Part shown: positions 17,432 to 26,440 of the stretch, in pieces
How the letters are laid out: every line of letters starts with the position of its first letter
Numbering within the stretch: the stretch's first letter is position 1
From: Pareuzebyella sediminis
GTDB taxonomy: Bacteria; Bacteroidota; Bacteroidia; Flavobacteriales; Flavobacteriaceae
NCBI RefSeq assembly: GCF_008367235.1
Contig: NZ_VTZS01000002.1
Coordinates: 434,001-498,000 of the forward strand
Direction of reading: 5' to 3'
Length of the DNA stretch: 64,000 nt
The notes under the pieces: generated by a model
Told to the model about the DNA's origin: nothing
Seen by the model: only the letters and a program-made list of their open reading frames with translations
Databases searched by the model: none
Position numbers and translations under genes: made by a program

Positions 17432-18555
17432 TGGAGCTCTTTTTTTAAGGCTGAGAAAAAAGTATCCAGATCATTTTCCGTGATATTCAAGGCGGGGAGC
17501 ACTCGCAATACAAAGGGGTCTTTAGCCCCGCCGGTAAATAAATGTTGATTGTAGATCAGGCGCTTCCGTAAATCCGCTACTTCAAAATCAAATACTAGGC
17601 CGAGCATAAGACCTCGACCTTTCACTTTTTTAACTTGGGAAATTTCTGCGGCAAGGCCCCTAACATAGCCTTCTAAGCGCGCCGCATTGGCCAGTAGTCG
17701 TTCTTCTTCCAATACTTCCAAAACCGCAAGAGTAGCTACACAGGCTAAATGATTGCCACCAAATGTGGTGCCTAAAAGGCCATAAGAAGCTTTGATATCG
17801 CTATGTATTAGCACTCCTCCCACGGGAAACCCATTGCCCATACCCTTGGCCATCGTAATAATGTCGGGTTGTATCCGGTGATGCTGAAAACCGAAAAACT
17901 TGCCCGTTCTACCGAAGCCGGACTGTACTTCGTCTGCAATGAGCACTACCCCGTACTCTTTACAAAGAGAGGCTATTTTTTGATAAAATGTTGTAGAAGG
18001 CTCGTCTAGACCGCCAACACCTTGGATGGCTTCTAGAATTACGCAGCATACGTCGTTCTTCTCGATTTCTTCCTGAAAAGCTTCTACGTCGTTGAAGGGT
18101 ACGAAGGTCACCTTCTGTTGCTGATTGATAGGAGCATTAATTTTAGGGTTATCTGTGGCAGCAACGGCAGCGGAGGTCCGCCCGTGAAAACTATTCTTAA
18201 AAGCGATGACTCTCGCCTTTCCTGTATGGAAAGAAGCCATTTTAAGGGCATTTTCATTGGCTTCCGCACCGGAATTGCACATAAATAGATTGTAGTTATC
18301 GCAATCCGATATCTTTCCGAGTTTGGACGCCAGTTCTTCTTGTAAAGGATTTTTGACCGAATTGCTATAGAATCCGATACGATCCAATTGATCTTTTAAT
18401 CGTTTGACATAATACGGATGTGAGTGTCCAATGGAAATCACAGCGTGACCTCCATAAAAATCTAGGTAATTTTGTCCTTGGTCATCAGTTACCACAATCC
18501 CTTTTGCGGAAACTGGGGTTACATTGTACAGTGGATATACATCAAATAATTCCAT
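17428..18555 (-). CDS. argD: Acylornithine aminotransferase
   Basis: Pyridoxal-phosphate aminotransferase that converts N-acylglutamate semialdehyde to N-acylornithine. Visible motifs are GGHAVISIGHSHPYYV, MCNSGAEANENALKMA, NSFHGRT, LIADEVQSGFGRTG and ITMAKGMGNGFPVGG with the Schiff-base Lys. It is 375 residues, slightly short for the family. Lying between proC and proA, it could also act on glutamate semialdehyde, but operon context favours arginine synthesis. Confidence 0.92.
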   Translation of the reverse strand: MELFDVYPLYNVTPVSAKGIVVTDDQGQNYLDFYGGHAVISIGHSHPYYVKRLKDQLDRIGFYSNSVKNPLQEELASKLGKISDCDNYNLFMCNSGAEANENALKMASFHTGKARVIAFKNSFHGRTSAAVAATDNPKINAPINQQQKVTFVPFNDVEAFQEEIEKNDVCCVILEAIQGVGGLDEPSTTFYQKIASLCKEYGVVLIADEVQSGFGRTGKFFGFQHHRIQPDIITMAKGMGNGFPVGGVLIHSDIKASYGLLGTTFGGNHLACVATLAVLEVLEEERLLANAARLEGYVRGLAAEISQVKKVKGRGLMLGLVFDFEVADLRKRLIYNQHLFTGGAKDPFVLRVLPALNITENDLDTFFSALKKELQ

Positions 18556-18678
18556 TCGATATTCTTTTAATTTCGTGGTAAGGAATACATTCCTTTGGTT
18601 TTAGCGGTTGTTCCATTTTATAAATGGGCCTTTGCTTGCTTTTTACAGAATGAACCGATTAACATTTAGTACGTATGG

Positions 18679-19479
18679 CTATAATTGGCCCTCCTTAATT
18701 TGACTTATCTTCTCATAAGAGGCTACGATACCTTGAATCAGTGAAGAACTTAAGCCTTGGTGCTCCATTTCGTTAAGGCCTTGAATGGTACAACCTTTTG
18801 GGGTCGTTACCTTATCGATTTCAGCTTCTGGATGACTTCCTGATTCAATAAGCAAATTTGCGGCGCCATTGCATGTGTGCATGGCCAATTCCTGTGCTTC
18901 CTTAGCATCAAATCCAAGCTGGATGGCCCCTTGCGTGGTGGCACGTATCAAACGCATCCAAAAGGCAACTCCACTGGCACAAATGACCGTGGCCGCCTGC
19001 ATTTGTTGTTCAGGTATCTCCATAGAATGGCCCATACGGTTGAAAATTGCCTTGGCCAAGGCAATCTTTTTTTTGCCTTTATCATTACTACAAATACAGG
19101 TCATCGATTGCCCCACTGAAATGGCAGTATTCGGCATGCTTCGAATAATATTCCGTTCAGGCCCTATCAAAGCCTCCATTTTGGCAATACTAAAACCGGT
19201 AATTGTCGAAATGATCACGTGATTGTCCGTGAGCAAATCTTTAATATCCCTCAAAATGTCGTGAAGCTGGCTCGGTTGTACCGCAAAAATCAGTATATCC
19301 GAATTTTTTACCGCTTCGCGGTTATCGGAGGTTATGGTAACATTGCCGTATTTTTCAAATTGCTCAATGTCCGAGGTGTTACGCTTGGTCAAATACATGG
19401 AGGTGGCTCCATTGGAGTTCAAAATACCTTTGGCAATGGAGACTCCTAAATTTCCTGCACCGATAATCGCTATTTTCAT
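18679..19479 (-). CDS. proC: Pyrroline-5-carboxylate reductase
   Basis: Reduces pyrroline-5-carboxylate to proline, completing the proline branch. The Rossmann motif IAIIGAGNLGVSIAKG opens the 266-residue protein. IIRSMPNTAISVGQSMTCI and the C-terminal KVTTPKGCTIQGLNEME match the P5CR signatures. It stands between argC (71-base gap) and argD (123-base gap), the widest gap inside the operon. I see no promoter box or terminator in that gap. Confidence 0.94.
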   Translation of the reverse strand: MKIAIIGAGNLGVSIAKGILNSNGATSMYLTKRNTSDIEQFEKYGNVTITSDNREAVKNSDILIFAVQPSQLHDILRDIKDLLTDNHVIISTITGFSIAKMEALIGPERNIIRSMPNTAISVGQSMTCICSNDKGKKKIALAKAIFNRMGHSMEIPEQQMQAATVICASGVAFWMRLIRATTQGAIQLGFDAKEAQELAMHTCNGAANLLIESGSHPEAEIDKVTTPKGCTIQGLNEMEHQGLSSSLIQGIVASYEKISQIKEGQL

Positions 19480-19550
19480 TCTCTTCTATTTATGTCTTTT
19501 TCCTGGGTTTGGAAATCATAACAAGTAAGGTCGACGCCTTATTTCAAATT

Positions 19551-20525
19551 TTAAAAAACTCCTGCCTTTAGCAAGAGGCCTAGGCTTTCATTCATTCCAA
19601 ACATCAAATTCATGTTTTGTACGGCTTGTCCGGATGCTCCTTTCAACAAATTGTCAATAGCTGAAGTTACCAATAGGGTCTCTTCATGTTTGTACAAATG
19701 AATATGGCATTGATTGGTATTAACTACTTGTTTAAGGTGAATAGGTTCTTGGGATATCTGGGTGAAAGGCGCATTGGCATAAAAACTTTGATACAAATCA
19801 ACAGCCTCGTTCAGGCCGCCTTCGAAAGCCGTATAGGCAGTGGCAAAGATACCCCGTGTAAAATTACCGCGATTTGGAAGAAAATGTAAGGTTCCCGAAT
19901 CGGTTTGTAACGATTTTAGACTTTCATTGATTTCACCCAAATGTTGGTGCGTAAACGGCTTGTACCAACTCACGTTATTGTTTCGCCAGCTAAAATGAGA
20001 GGTCGCCGATAAGCTGACCCCGGCACCCGTACTTCCGGTAACGGCGTTCACATGAACATCGTTTGCTAGAAGTTTGGCAGCGGCCAAGGGAAGTAGGGCC
20101 AATTGAATGGCCGTTGCGAAACAGCCCGGATTCGCCACATAATTTGCTTTGGTAATTTTCGTTTTGTTCAGTTCAGGCAATCCGTAGACGAACTCCTTAT
20201 GTTCAAAAACTGAATCTTTTTTTAATCGAAAGTCGTTGCTTAGGTCGATGATTTTCGTGTTCTTCGAAAACCGATTTTCCTGTAAAAATTTGGAGGAATT
20301 ACCATGACCTAGACAAAGAAAAACGACGTCAACCTCAGGATTTGACTTTCCTGTAAAGGCGATATCTGTAACACCCATCAGATCGGCATGGGCAGTACTC
20401 ACTTTTTTGCCAGCCTTTGTCGTGCTGTACACAAAGTCGATGGCGGTCTGCGGATGCTGTAGTAAGATTCGAATAAGCTCGCCTCCTGTATAACCCGAAC
20501 CCCCTATGATGCCCGCCTTAACCAT
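19551..20525 (-). CDS. argC: N-acetyl-gamma-glutamyl-phosphate reductase
   Basis: NADPH-dependent reduction of N-acylglutamyl phosphate to the semialdehyde. The 324-residue protein starts KAGIIGGSGYTGGELIRIL, has VVFLCLGHG, and the catalytic Cys in YVANPGCFATAIQLAL at about residue 134. TGSTGAGVSLSATSHFS and PNRGNFTRGI follow as expected for the family. The start overlaps the argG stop by 8 bases, consistent with coupled translation. Confidence 0.94.
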   Translation of the reverse strand: MVKAGIIGGSGYTGGELIRILLQHPQTAIDFVYSTTKAGKKVSTAHADLMGVTDIAFTGKSNPEVDVVFLCLGHGNSSKFLQENRFSKNTKIIDLSNDFRLKKDSVFEHKEFVYGLPELNKTKITKANYVANPGCFATAIQLALLPLAAAKLLANDVHVNAVTGSTGAGVSLSATSHFSWRNNNVSWYKPFTHQHLGEINESLKSLQTDSGTLHFLPNRGNFTRGIFATAYTAFEGGLNEAVDLYQSFYANAPFTQISQEPIHLKQVVNTNQCHIHLYKHEETLLVTSAIDNLLKGASGQAVQNMNLMFGMNESLGLLLKAGVF

Positions 20526-21708
20526 GTTTTTTGTTTACGTGGTTATAAATTTTACCTGGGTTGGATAGTATTTTGATAAAACCTTTGGCATCATCAGCAG
20601 TCCAACCCTTGTTCATTTCGCCGTAGCTTCCAAAAGAAGCGTTCATTAGATCATGTTCTGAAGAAATTCCGTCCAAGGTAAATTGAAATGGGTTCAAACT
20701 GACGAAAACCTCGCCCGAAACGTTTTTCTGGGTATCTGTTAAAAAAGCTTCGATATTGCGCATAACTTCATCGAGATAATTGCCTTCATGTAAAAGCATG
20801 CCATAAAAATTGCCCAGCTGTTCTTTTTGAAACTGTTGCCACTTGCTAAGGGTATGTTTTTCGAGGAGGTGATGTGCCTTTATAATTATTAAAGATGCCG
20901 GGGCCTCGAAACCTACTCGACCTTTGATGCCAATAATGGTGTCACCCACATGAATGTCTCGGCCAATGGCGTATTTTGAAGCTAGTGCATCCAGCTTGAT
21001 TATATTATTAACAGGCGAATCTTTTGCGCCGTTTATGGCAACGATTTCTCCTTGCTCAAAGGTCAAACTCACTTTTGAGGGCTCTTTTTTTTGTAGTTGA
21101 CTGGGATATGCCGAATCGGGTAAAGCCTTTTCGGATGTCAAGGTTTCTTCCCCTCCTACAGAAGTTCCCCATAGACCGCGATTGATAGAATATTTGGCCT
21201 TTTCCCAAGAATAATCTACTCCGTTTTGTTTTAGATACTCGATTTCGGCTTCTCGCGACAGTTTGTTGTCCCTAATGGGGGTGATAATTTCGATTTCTGG
21301 TGCAATGATCTGAAATATCATATCGAACCTTACCTGATCGTTACCAGCTCCAGTGCTACCATGAGCAATACTCTCCGCTCCGATTTTTTTGGCATATTCG
21401 ATGATTTCCAAGGCCTGTACTATTCGTTCCGCACTTACCGAGAGCGGATAGGTGTTATTTTTCAGCACATTCCCAAAAATTAGGTATTTTACTACCTTGT
21501 CGTAGAAGGTCTGCACGGCATCGATCGAGGTATACGAGCTAGCCCCCAATTGCAAGGCTTTTTCCTTTATGGTGGCAATTTCTTCCTTTGAAAAACCGCC
21601 TGTATTCACACTTACGGCATGGACCTCAAAACCTTTTTCCTTTGATAAATATTTGGCGCAATACGAGGTGTCTAGACCACCACTATAAGCTAGTACTAAT
21701 TTTTTCAT
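20518..21708 (-). CDS. argG: Argininosuccinate synthase
   Basis: Joins citrulline and aspartate using ATP. The 396-residue protein begins KLVLAYSGGLDTSYCAKYL, the PP-loop ATP pyrophosphatase motif. IAHGSTGAGNDQVRFDMIF is the citrulline/aspartate-binding family signature, and EYLKQNGVDYSWEKAKYSINRGLWG follows. It is the second gene of the operon, 65 bases after the GNAT gene, and overlaps argC. Its pathway step is late, so its position near the front is not in reaction order. Confidence 0.95.
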   Translation of the reverse strand: MKKLVLAYSGGLDTSYCAKYLSKEKGFEVHAVSVNTGGFSKEEIATIKEKALQLGASSYTSIDAVQTFYDKVVKYLIFGNVLKNNTYPLSVSAERIVQALEIIEYAKKIGAESIAHGSTGAGNDQVRFDMIFQIIAPEIEIITPIRDNKLSREAEIEYLKQNGVDYSWEKAKYSINRGLWGTSVGGEETLTSEKALPDSAYPSQLQKKEPSKVSLTFEQGEIVAINGAKDSPVNNIIKLDALASKYAIGRDIHVGDTIIGIKGRVGFEAPASLIIIKAHHLLEKHTLSKWQQFQKEQLGNFYGMLLHEGNYLDEVMRNIEAFLTDTQKNVSGEVFVSLNPFQFTLDGISSEHDLMNASFGSYGEMNKGWTADDAKGFIKILSNPGKIYNHVNKKHG

Positions 21709-21773
21709 TGTATTAAGTTTACTCAGGTTATATGGATGTCGCTGGGCAATTGAATGCCCGAACGATTGGGTTC

Positions 21774-22400
21774 TTATTTATCCTTTTTTTTGAGAAATAG
21801 ACTCTCTTTAATGCTTTTCAGACGTTTAAAGGCGGTACTGTTGACTTCATGTTTTGCTTTCTTTGCATTTTTCTCTTTCGCTTCCGGGTCGTACAGCATA
21901 CCCGTGCACAAACACATTTTTTGTTCGGTACGCGTGAGAATATCAAAGTTCTTGCAGGTTTGGCAGCCTTTCCAAAATTCAGGATCGTTGGTGAGTTCTG
22001 AAAACGTCACTGGTTTGTAACCGAGCTCATAGTTCATTTTCATTACGGCCAATCCTGTGGTAATACCGAATATCTTGGCATCGGGAAATTTTTCCCGTGA
22101 AAGCTCGAAAATTCTTTTTTTGATTTGTTTGGCAAGCCCTTGGTTCCGATAGTCAGGATGTACAATAAGTCCTGAATTGGCCACAAAATCTTTGTTGCCC
22201 CATACCTCGATATAGCAGAACCCTGCAAACTTATCTCCGTCTAAGGCAATTACAGCGTTACCGTTCTGCAATCTTTTTTGAATATACTCCGGAGTACGCT
22301 TAGCGATTCCCGTTCCCCGAATTTTTGCTGATTCCGATATGGTTTCGGCAATTATTGGGGCATATTTAAAATGTGATTCGTTAGCAATTAATATTTTCAT
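21774..22400 (-). CDS. GNAT-family acyltransferase, candidate N-acylglutamate synthase
   Basis: First gene of the arginine/proline operon. The GNAT acyl-CoA loop is clear: SGLIVHPDYRNQGLAKQIKK around residues 76-95. After it comes a Cys-rich segment with C146, C149, C163 and C165 (CX2C, 13 residues, CXC), which could bind a metal, then a Lys-rich tail. The ATG at 22400 is preferred over a TTG six bases earlier, giving 208 residues. No argA or argJ is in the operon, and something must acylate glutamate first, so this is the obvious candidate. Whether it uses acetyl- or succinyl-CoA, or does this step at all, is inference. Confidence 0.85.
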   Translation of the reverse strand: MKILIANESHFKYAPIIAETISESAKIRGTGIAKRTPEYIQKRLQNGNAVIALDGDKFAGFCYIEVWGNKDFVANSGLIVHPDYRNQGLAKQIKKRIFELSREKFPDAKIFGITTGLAVMKMNYELGYKPVTFSELTNDPEFWKGCQTCKNFDILTRTEQKMCLCTGMLYDPEAKEKNAKKAKHEVNSTAFKRLKSIKESLFLKKKDK

Positions 22401-22580
22401 TGCCAATGTTGATTGAATTTAAATGGTAAAAAATTAAGGGTTGTTCTTTAAGAAGGGAAATGGACTCACCTATTTCCATGAAATATGCATCACCCTTACG
22501 GGCGGCGAGAAGAAAACGGACGAGCCGGGGCGATTACGCCCAATGTTACTAATATGTGCTTTTGTCCTTTCATGGAAAAT
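22401..22580 (-). ncRNA. Structured 5' leader of the arginine/proline operon (candidate riboregulator)
   Basis: From the predicted transcription start near 22575-22579 to the GNAT start codon runs a leader of about 175 nt. Its first bases (22568-22578) and an internal segment (22473-22483) form a perfect 11-bp inverted repeat, TTTCCATGAAA with TTTCATGGAAA, 84 bases apart. Between them lie two compact hairpins in RNA sense: GGGCG-UAAU-CGCCC and CCC-GUAA-GGG. A competing hairpin (arms 22456-22463 and 22469-22477, one bulge) uses the same bases as the 3' side of the long-range stem. Mutually exclusive stems of this kind are typical of riboswitches and attenuators. No U-tract follows, so control of translation is more likely than termination. 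I do not recognise a known RNA family. Confidence 0.5.
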
Positions 22581-22610
22581 CAAATGTACAAGATTACATC
22601 GAAATTACAA
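22581..22610 (-). promoter_or_regulatory. Promoter of the arginine/proline operon
   Basis: On the minus strand TTG (22608-22610) and TACATTTG (22581-22588) are separated by exactly 19 bases, matching the Bacteroidota housekeeping consensus TTG-N19-TAnnTTTG. The -33 element is only about 10 bases from the stop codon of the upstream glycosyltransferase gene. Confidence 0.8.
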
Positions 22611-22620
22611 CACAACAGGT

Positions 22621-23982
22621 CTAATTTTTTCGAAAAATTGGTTTTTGCTTCATTTGATTAAAAATTTCATACGCGATAAACCCATATACGCAGATATATT
22701 CAAAGGCCAAGAGCATTAGGTTTTCCTTGAAATCCACTTTAGAATACGCGTAGTAGCTTAATACCACTGCAGCCGACCATACAATAGCAAATCGATACTC
22801 CGTAAATATGGTAAGGATAACCAAGAAAATAATGTACCAAGGGTGAACGGTTGCCGATAGCATATAATATGTGGTCAGAATAAGGAGCATCGAAGAAATT
22901 AATACAGAAAGTTTCTGGTTTTCGCGAAAAATAGTAGTTATCAGAATAATGAGAACAATAACAATCTGGGTAATCGTACCATGGGTTTTGATTAGCTTCC
23001 AGGGTTTGACATCGAATTGTATTGCAATATGTTTTATGCCATTGTAAAGCCCCGCATTAAATTCAAAATTAGAAAACCAGAGTCCGACCGTTTTAGTATA
23101 GTTTGTCAAAAATTCCGGAGAATAGAATGGTAAAAAGAGCAAGAGGCAGCTTATCCCTACAATTAAATAAAAAATCAGACTTTTTTTAAGACCAAAATAT
23201 TTGAAAAAGAGGGGCAGAAATAAGAGTGGTACTAACTTTACTGCTATGGAAAGGGCGTAGGGCAGTGCAGCAAGAGCCCATTTCTTAATAGAAAGTAAAT
23301 AAAGCGACCACACAAAAAAGAAGAGCATGACCCCTTCAAAATGAAGGTTTCCAGTAAGCTCTATTATTACCAAAGGGTTCAGGAAGTACCAAAAAATAAG
23401 ATGCGGCGAACGGTTCAGGTTTTTCAGCAACTTGCGTCCGAAATAGACGATACCTAAATCGCAAAGAATGATGATACTTCGCATAACGACTACTTGTGCT
23501 AGAATACTCTTGCCTCCCAATAGAGCGGCAAAGGCAAAAAGAAATTGATGTAGGGGCGGGTAATTACTGAAGTGTTTCGCACTGAGACTTCCCATGCCTT
23601 GGTAGAGCTCTTGGGCGTTAGGTATAAAAAGGTCTTCTTGAGCTATTAGTTCATTTGGCGTAGCCAAATAAGGGTTGACAAAATGGCTCACCAACTGCCC
23701 GTCCCAAATAAAACGATAGAAGTCTTGTGAAAGATTGGGTTCGGTCAATAAGAAGATTATCCGAAAAAGTAGCCCAACAACAACTAAAAATTTTAGGTTC
23801 CATTTTTCAAACTGAATCAGTTTAAAGCACAGAAAAAACAATCCTGCGAAAAGGGTCAAGAGCTTGATAAAGTCCTTCCGCTCTAAGTGATGGGAAAAGG
23901 TATAGTACAAGATTAGACAAAGTATGGTCAATATAATGGGTACTTTGTGCAGCTTCCAGTACGTACTGAGTTGGTTGGACAT
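22621..23982 (-). CDS. Polytopic GT-C-type glycosyltransferase
   Basis: Hydrophobic protein with about eleven to twelve membrane segments, resembling polyprenyl-phosphate-sugar-dependent mannosyltransferases (GT87-like). The first periplasmic loop holds NLSQDFYRFIWDGQLVSHFVNPYL, the usual place for the catalytic Asp in this fold. The ATG at 23982 (MSNQLSTYWKL, 453 residues) is preferred over an upstream TTG, because the membrane domain starts shortly after it. It is the last gene of a three-glycosyltransferase run, 90 bases after the processive GT2 gene. Donor and acceptor are unknown. Confidence 0.8.
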   Translation of the reverse strand: MSNQLSTYWKLHKVPIILTILCLILYYTFSHHLERKDFIKLLTLFAGLFFLCFKLIQFEKWNLKFLVVVGLLFRIIFLLTEPNLSQDFYRFIWDGQLVSHFVNPYLATPNELIAQEDLFIPNAQELYQGMGSLSAKHFSNYPPLHQFLFAFAALLGGKSILAQVVVMRSIIILCDLGIVYFGRKLLKNLNRSPHLIFWYFLNPLVIIELTGNLHFEGVMLFFFVWSLYLLSIKKWALAALPYALSIAVKLVPLLFLPLFFKYFGLKKSLIFYLIVGISCLLLFLPFYSPEFLTNYTKTVGLWFSNFEFNAGLYNGIKHIAIQFDVKPWKLIKTHGTITQIVIVLIILITTIFRENQKLSVLISSMLLILTTYYMLSATVHPWYIIFLVILTIFTEYRFAIVWSAAVVLSYYAYSKVDFKENLMLLAFEYICVYGFIAYEIFNQMKQKPIFRKN

Positions 23983-24072
23983 TGGTTTTTTCAGAGGCTT
24001 AGAACCGAAAAAGTAGTAAAATTTAATCAAATGCCCTGTTAAAAGATTCAACAGAATACGATTAAGATACTT

Positions 24073-25557
24073 TTAAGCTCTGGCCGTCAATGACTTGGTA
24101 AATACAAAACCAAATCCTATGAAAAGCATCAAGTGAAAGGGAAACAAACCGAAATCGTCCAAAGGAATTGCGCTATACATGCCGAAAAGAAAATAAAGCA
24201 TTAGTACCGCTTCTAGAATCATGTTCGGAGAAAGTTTTTTAGTGAGATACTTATTGCCCTTCCATGAATCGGTAATATTATTCAGATTAAACTTGGGCGT
24301 ACGTACAAATTCGCTGCGTTTTCCCATATGCCCTTCTAGAACTGCAATGGAGTTATGTAAGGAGAAACCCAATGCGACCGAGAAGAAAGTAAAAAACAGT
24401 TTAATATAGTCTACGAAATTATCAAAACTACTTCCTTGTATGCTCTTATAGGTGAACCAATAGCAAACGAAAAGTATAATAGTGCTCAACACGAATATTT
24501 TCAGTACTTCAAAAACGATATCGAACTGTGGGTATATCGCTTTTATGTACATTGCAGGTATACTCAGAAGCGAAACTAGGAAAACACATAGGAACATGGA
24601 GCTGTTCAGCAGGTGCATGACGCCATGAAATTTGGTCTTAAAAGATATATTCTTAGCGATAATAACGTTCCACACGCTCTTTCTGAAGTTCTCGGCTCCA
24701 CCTTTGTTCCAGCGAAATTGTTGTGATCTGGCCGCACTGATAACCACCGGTAATTCTGCCGGCGTCTCTACATCTTCCAAATATTTAAACTTCCAATTCT
24801 TTAATTGGGCGCGGTAGCTCAAATCAAGATCTTCGGTAAGGGTATCTCCTTCCCAGTTACCGGCGTCGAGAATACATTTTTTTCTCCATATACCTGCCGT
24901 TCCGTTAAAATTGATGAAATGACCTTTTGCATTGCGACCCACTTGTTCTAAGGTAAAATGGGCATCGAGGGCAAAGGCCTGAATTCTGGTCAAGGTCGAA
25001 TATTCGCGGTTGATATGACCCCAACGGGTTTGTACCACGCCAATTTCTGGATCTTTGAAATAAATAACGGTCTTTTTTAACCAATCGCCGGAGGGCATAA
25101 AGTCCGCGTCAAAGATGGCGATCAATTCTCCTTTGGCAATTTTAAGCCCTTCCTTCAAGGCTCCAGCCTTAAACCCTTGCCGATTTTTTCGTCGAATGTG
25201 TTCAATATCCAGTCCTGTAGCTTTCAGTGCTTTTATGCGCTCGGCAGTGGCCAAAACGGAATCGTCGGTGGAATCGTCAAGTACTTGTATTTCGAGCTTA
25301 CTCTTAGGATACTCGATTTTGGCAATATTCGCCAAAAGACGTTCCATCACATATTCCTCGTTGTAGACTGGTAGTTGAATAGTCACAAATGGAATCTCCT
25401 TTGGGTCTAGAAGGTTGAATTTCGGCGCCTCTTGGTTCCGTTTTTTATAACCCAAGTAATTCACCAAAAGGTTGAGTTGGGCCAAGCTGTAAAAGAATAT
25501 CAACAACAGAGCAATACTGTATATGATTAGGATAATATAAGCAATGAGTACTCCCAT
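24073..25557 (-). CDS. Cellulose-synthase-like processive family 2 glycosyltransferase
   Basis: Membrane glycosyltransferase of 494 residues. An N-terminal helix is followed by a GT2 catalytic domain with the D, D, D, QxxRW series: QVLDDSTDDS, IAIFDADFMP, LTEDLDLSYRAQ and QQFRWNKG. Four to five C-terminal membrane helices follow. It starts 1 base from the dolichol-phosphate-mannose-synthase-like gene, so the two are translationally linked. The family makes beta-linked polysaccharides or lipid-linked sugars; the product here is not known. Confidence 0.87.
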   Translation of the reverse strand: MGVLIAYIILIIYSIALLLIFFYSLAQLNLLVNYLGYKKRNQEAPKFNLLDPKEIPFVTIQLPVYNEEYVMERLLANIAKIEYPKSKLEIQVLDDSTDDSVLATAERIKALKATGLDIEHIRRKNRQGFKAGALKEGLKIAKGELIAIFDADFMPSGDWLKKTVIYFKDPEIGVVQTRWGHINREYSTLTRIQAFALDAHFTLEQVGRNAKGHFINFNGTAGIWRKKCILDAGNWEGDTLTEDLDLSYRAQLKNWKFKYLEDVETPAELPVVISAARSQQFRWNKGGAENFRKSVWNVIIAKNISFKTKFHGVMHLLNSSMFLCVFLVSLLSIPAMYIKAIYPQFDIVFEVLKIFVLSTIILFVCYWFTYKSIQGSSFDNFVDYIKLFFTFFSVALGFSLHNSIAVLEGHMGKRSEFVRTPKFNLNNITDSWKGNKYLTKKLSPNMILEAVLMLYFLFGMYSAIPLDDFGLFPFHLMLFIGFGFVFTKSLTARA

Positions 25558-25558
25558 A

Positions 25559-26248
25559 TTATTTAAAGCTGTATTTAAAAATCCAACCTAATATTTTTAT
25601 GCCTGCAAATATACTACCTTTTACGGTCCCCGACACTTTTGAAAGGCCAATTCTTTTTTTATAACGCACTGGTACTTCGGTATATGCCAATTTATTTTTT
25701 AGGGCTTTTAATTGCATTTCAACAGTCCACCCATACGTCTTATCCTCCATCTCCAGAGTTAATAACTTGTCATACTTTATAGCTCTAAACGGTCCTAGGT
25801 CCGTAAATGTTGCCCCAAAAAGTACACGCATTAAAGCGGTGGCCAACCAATTGCCGAAAACCTGCTGCGGTGTCATACTGCCCTTCTCCCTTAGTTGCTC
25901 TACCCTAGCCCCGATTACAAGATCTTTATCATCCTCTAAAATAGGGGCCACAACTTTGTTAAGTTCTTGGGGAAAATCGGAGTAGTCCCCATCGATAAAT
26001 ACGATGATCTGAGGTGGTTTGGATTGCTTTGCGATATATTCCATTCCTTTTAGACAGGCATAGCCATAACCTTTTCGATTTTCGATAAGTACCGTTGCCC
26101 CGGCCGCTCTTGCATTTTCCTCCGTGCGGTCTGATGAATTATTGTTGACCACGATAATTTCAGAGACCGAATCGGGAATGTCTTTGATGACTTCAGCTAT
26201 TGATTCGGCTTCATTGTATGCGGGAATGATTACCTTGATGTCTGTCAT
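25559..26248 (-). CDS. Family 2 glycosyltransferase (dolichyl-phosphate mannose synthase-like)
   Basis: Soluble GT-A fold enzyme of 229 residues starting KVIIPAYNEAESIAEVIKDIP. NNNSSDRTEE and VFIDGDYSDFPQEL supply the nucleotide- and metal-binding Asp residues. It resembles enzymes that charge a polyprenyl phosphate with a hexose. Together with the GT-C protein downstream, a polyprenyl-phosphate-sugar donor and user pair is plausible. The 192-base region upstream (26249-26440) holds a TAGTTTTG box at 26280-26287 without a well-placed TTG. Confidence 0.87.
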   Translation of the reverse strand: MTDIKVIIPAYNEAESIAEVIKDIPDSVSEIIVVNNNSSDRTEENARAAGATVLIENRKGYGYACLKGMEYIAKQSKPPQIIVFIDGDYSDFPQELNKVVAPILEDDKDLVIGARVEQLREKGSMTPQQVFGNWLATALMRVLFGATFTDLGPFRAIKYDKLLTLEMEDKTYGWTVEMQLKALKNKLAYTEVPVRYKKRIGLSKVSGTVKGSIFAGIKILGWIFKYSFK

Positions 26249-26440
26249 TACTTCAAATCGAGAGCTAACTTTTCGCGGCCAAAACTACTTAAAGAAAACC
26301 ATACCTTCTCATTATTTGTGGTGCTTAATTTGGCCTTTGGTAAGCTTTTTAGATAGAAAAGTACATGTGTCGAAGGTATGTGGGTGATACATACGTCTTT
26401 GCTTTTTTAGAACAGCTGAGTACGTAGTTCCATTGGAATG

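Noticed and set aside
22441-22719. Plus-strand open frame of 92 codons across the arg leader
   Set aside because: It runs antisense through the promoter, the leader and the end of a glycosyltransferase gene, with no protein similarity.
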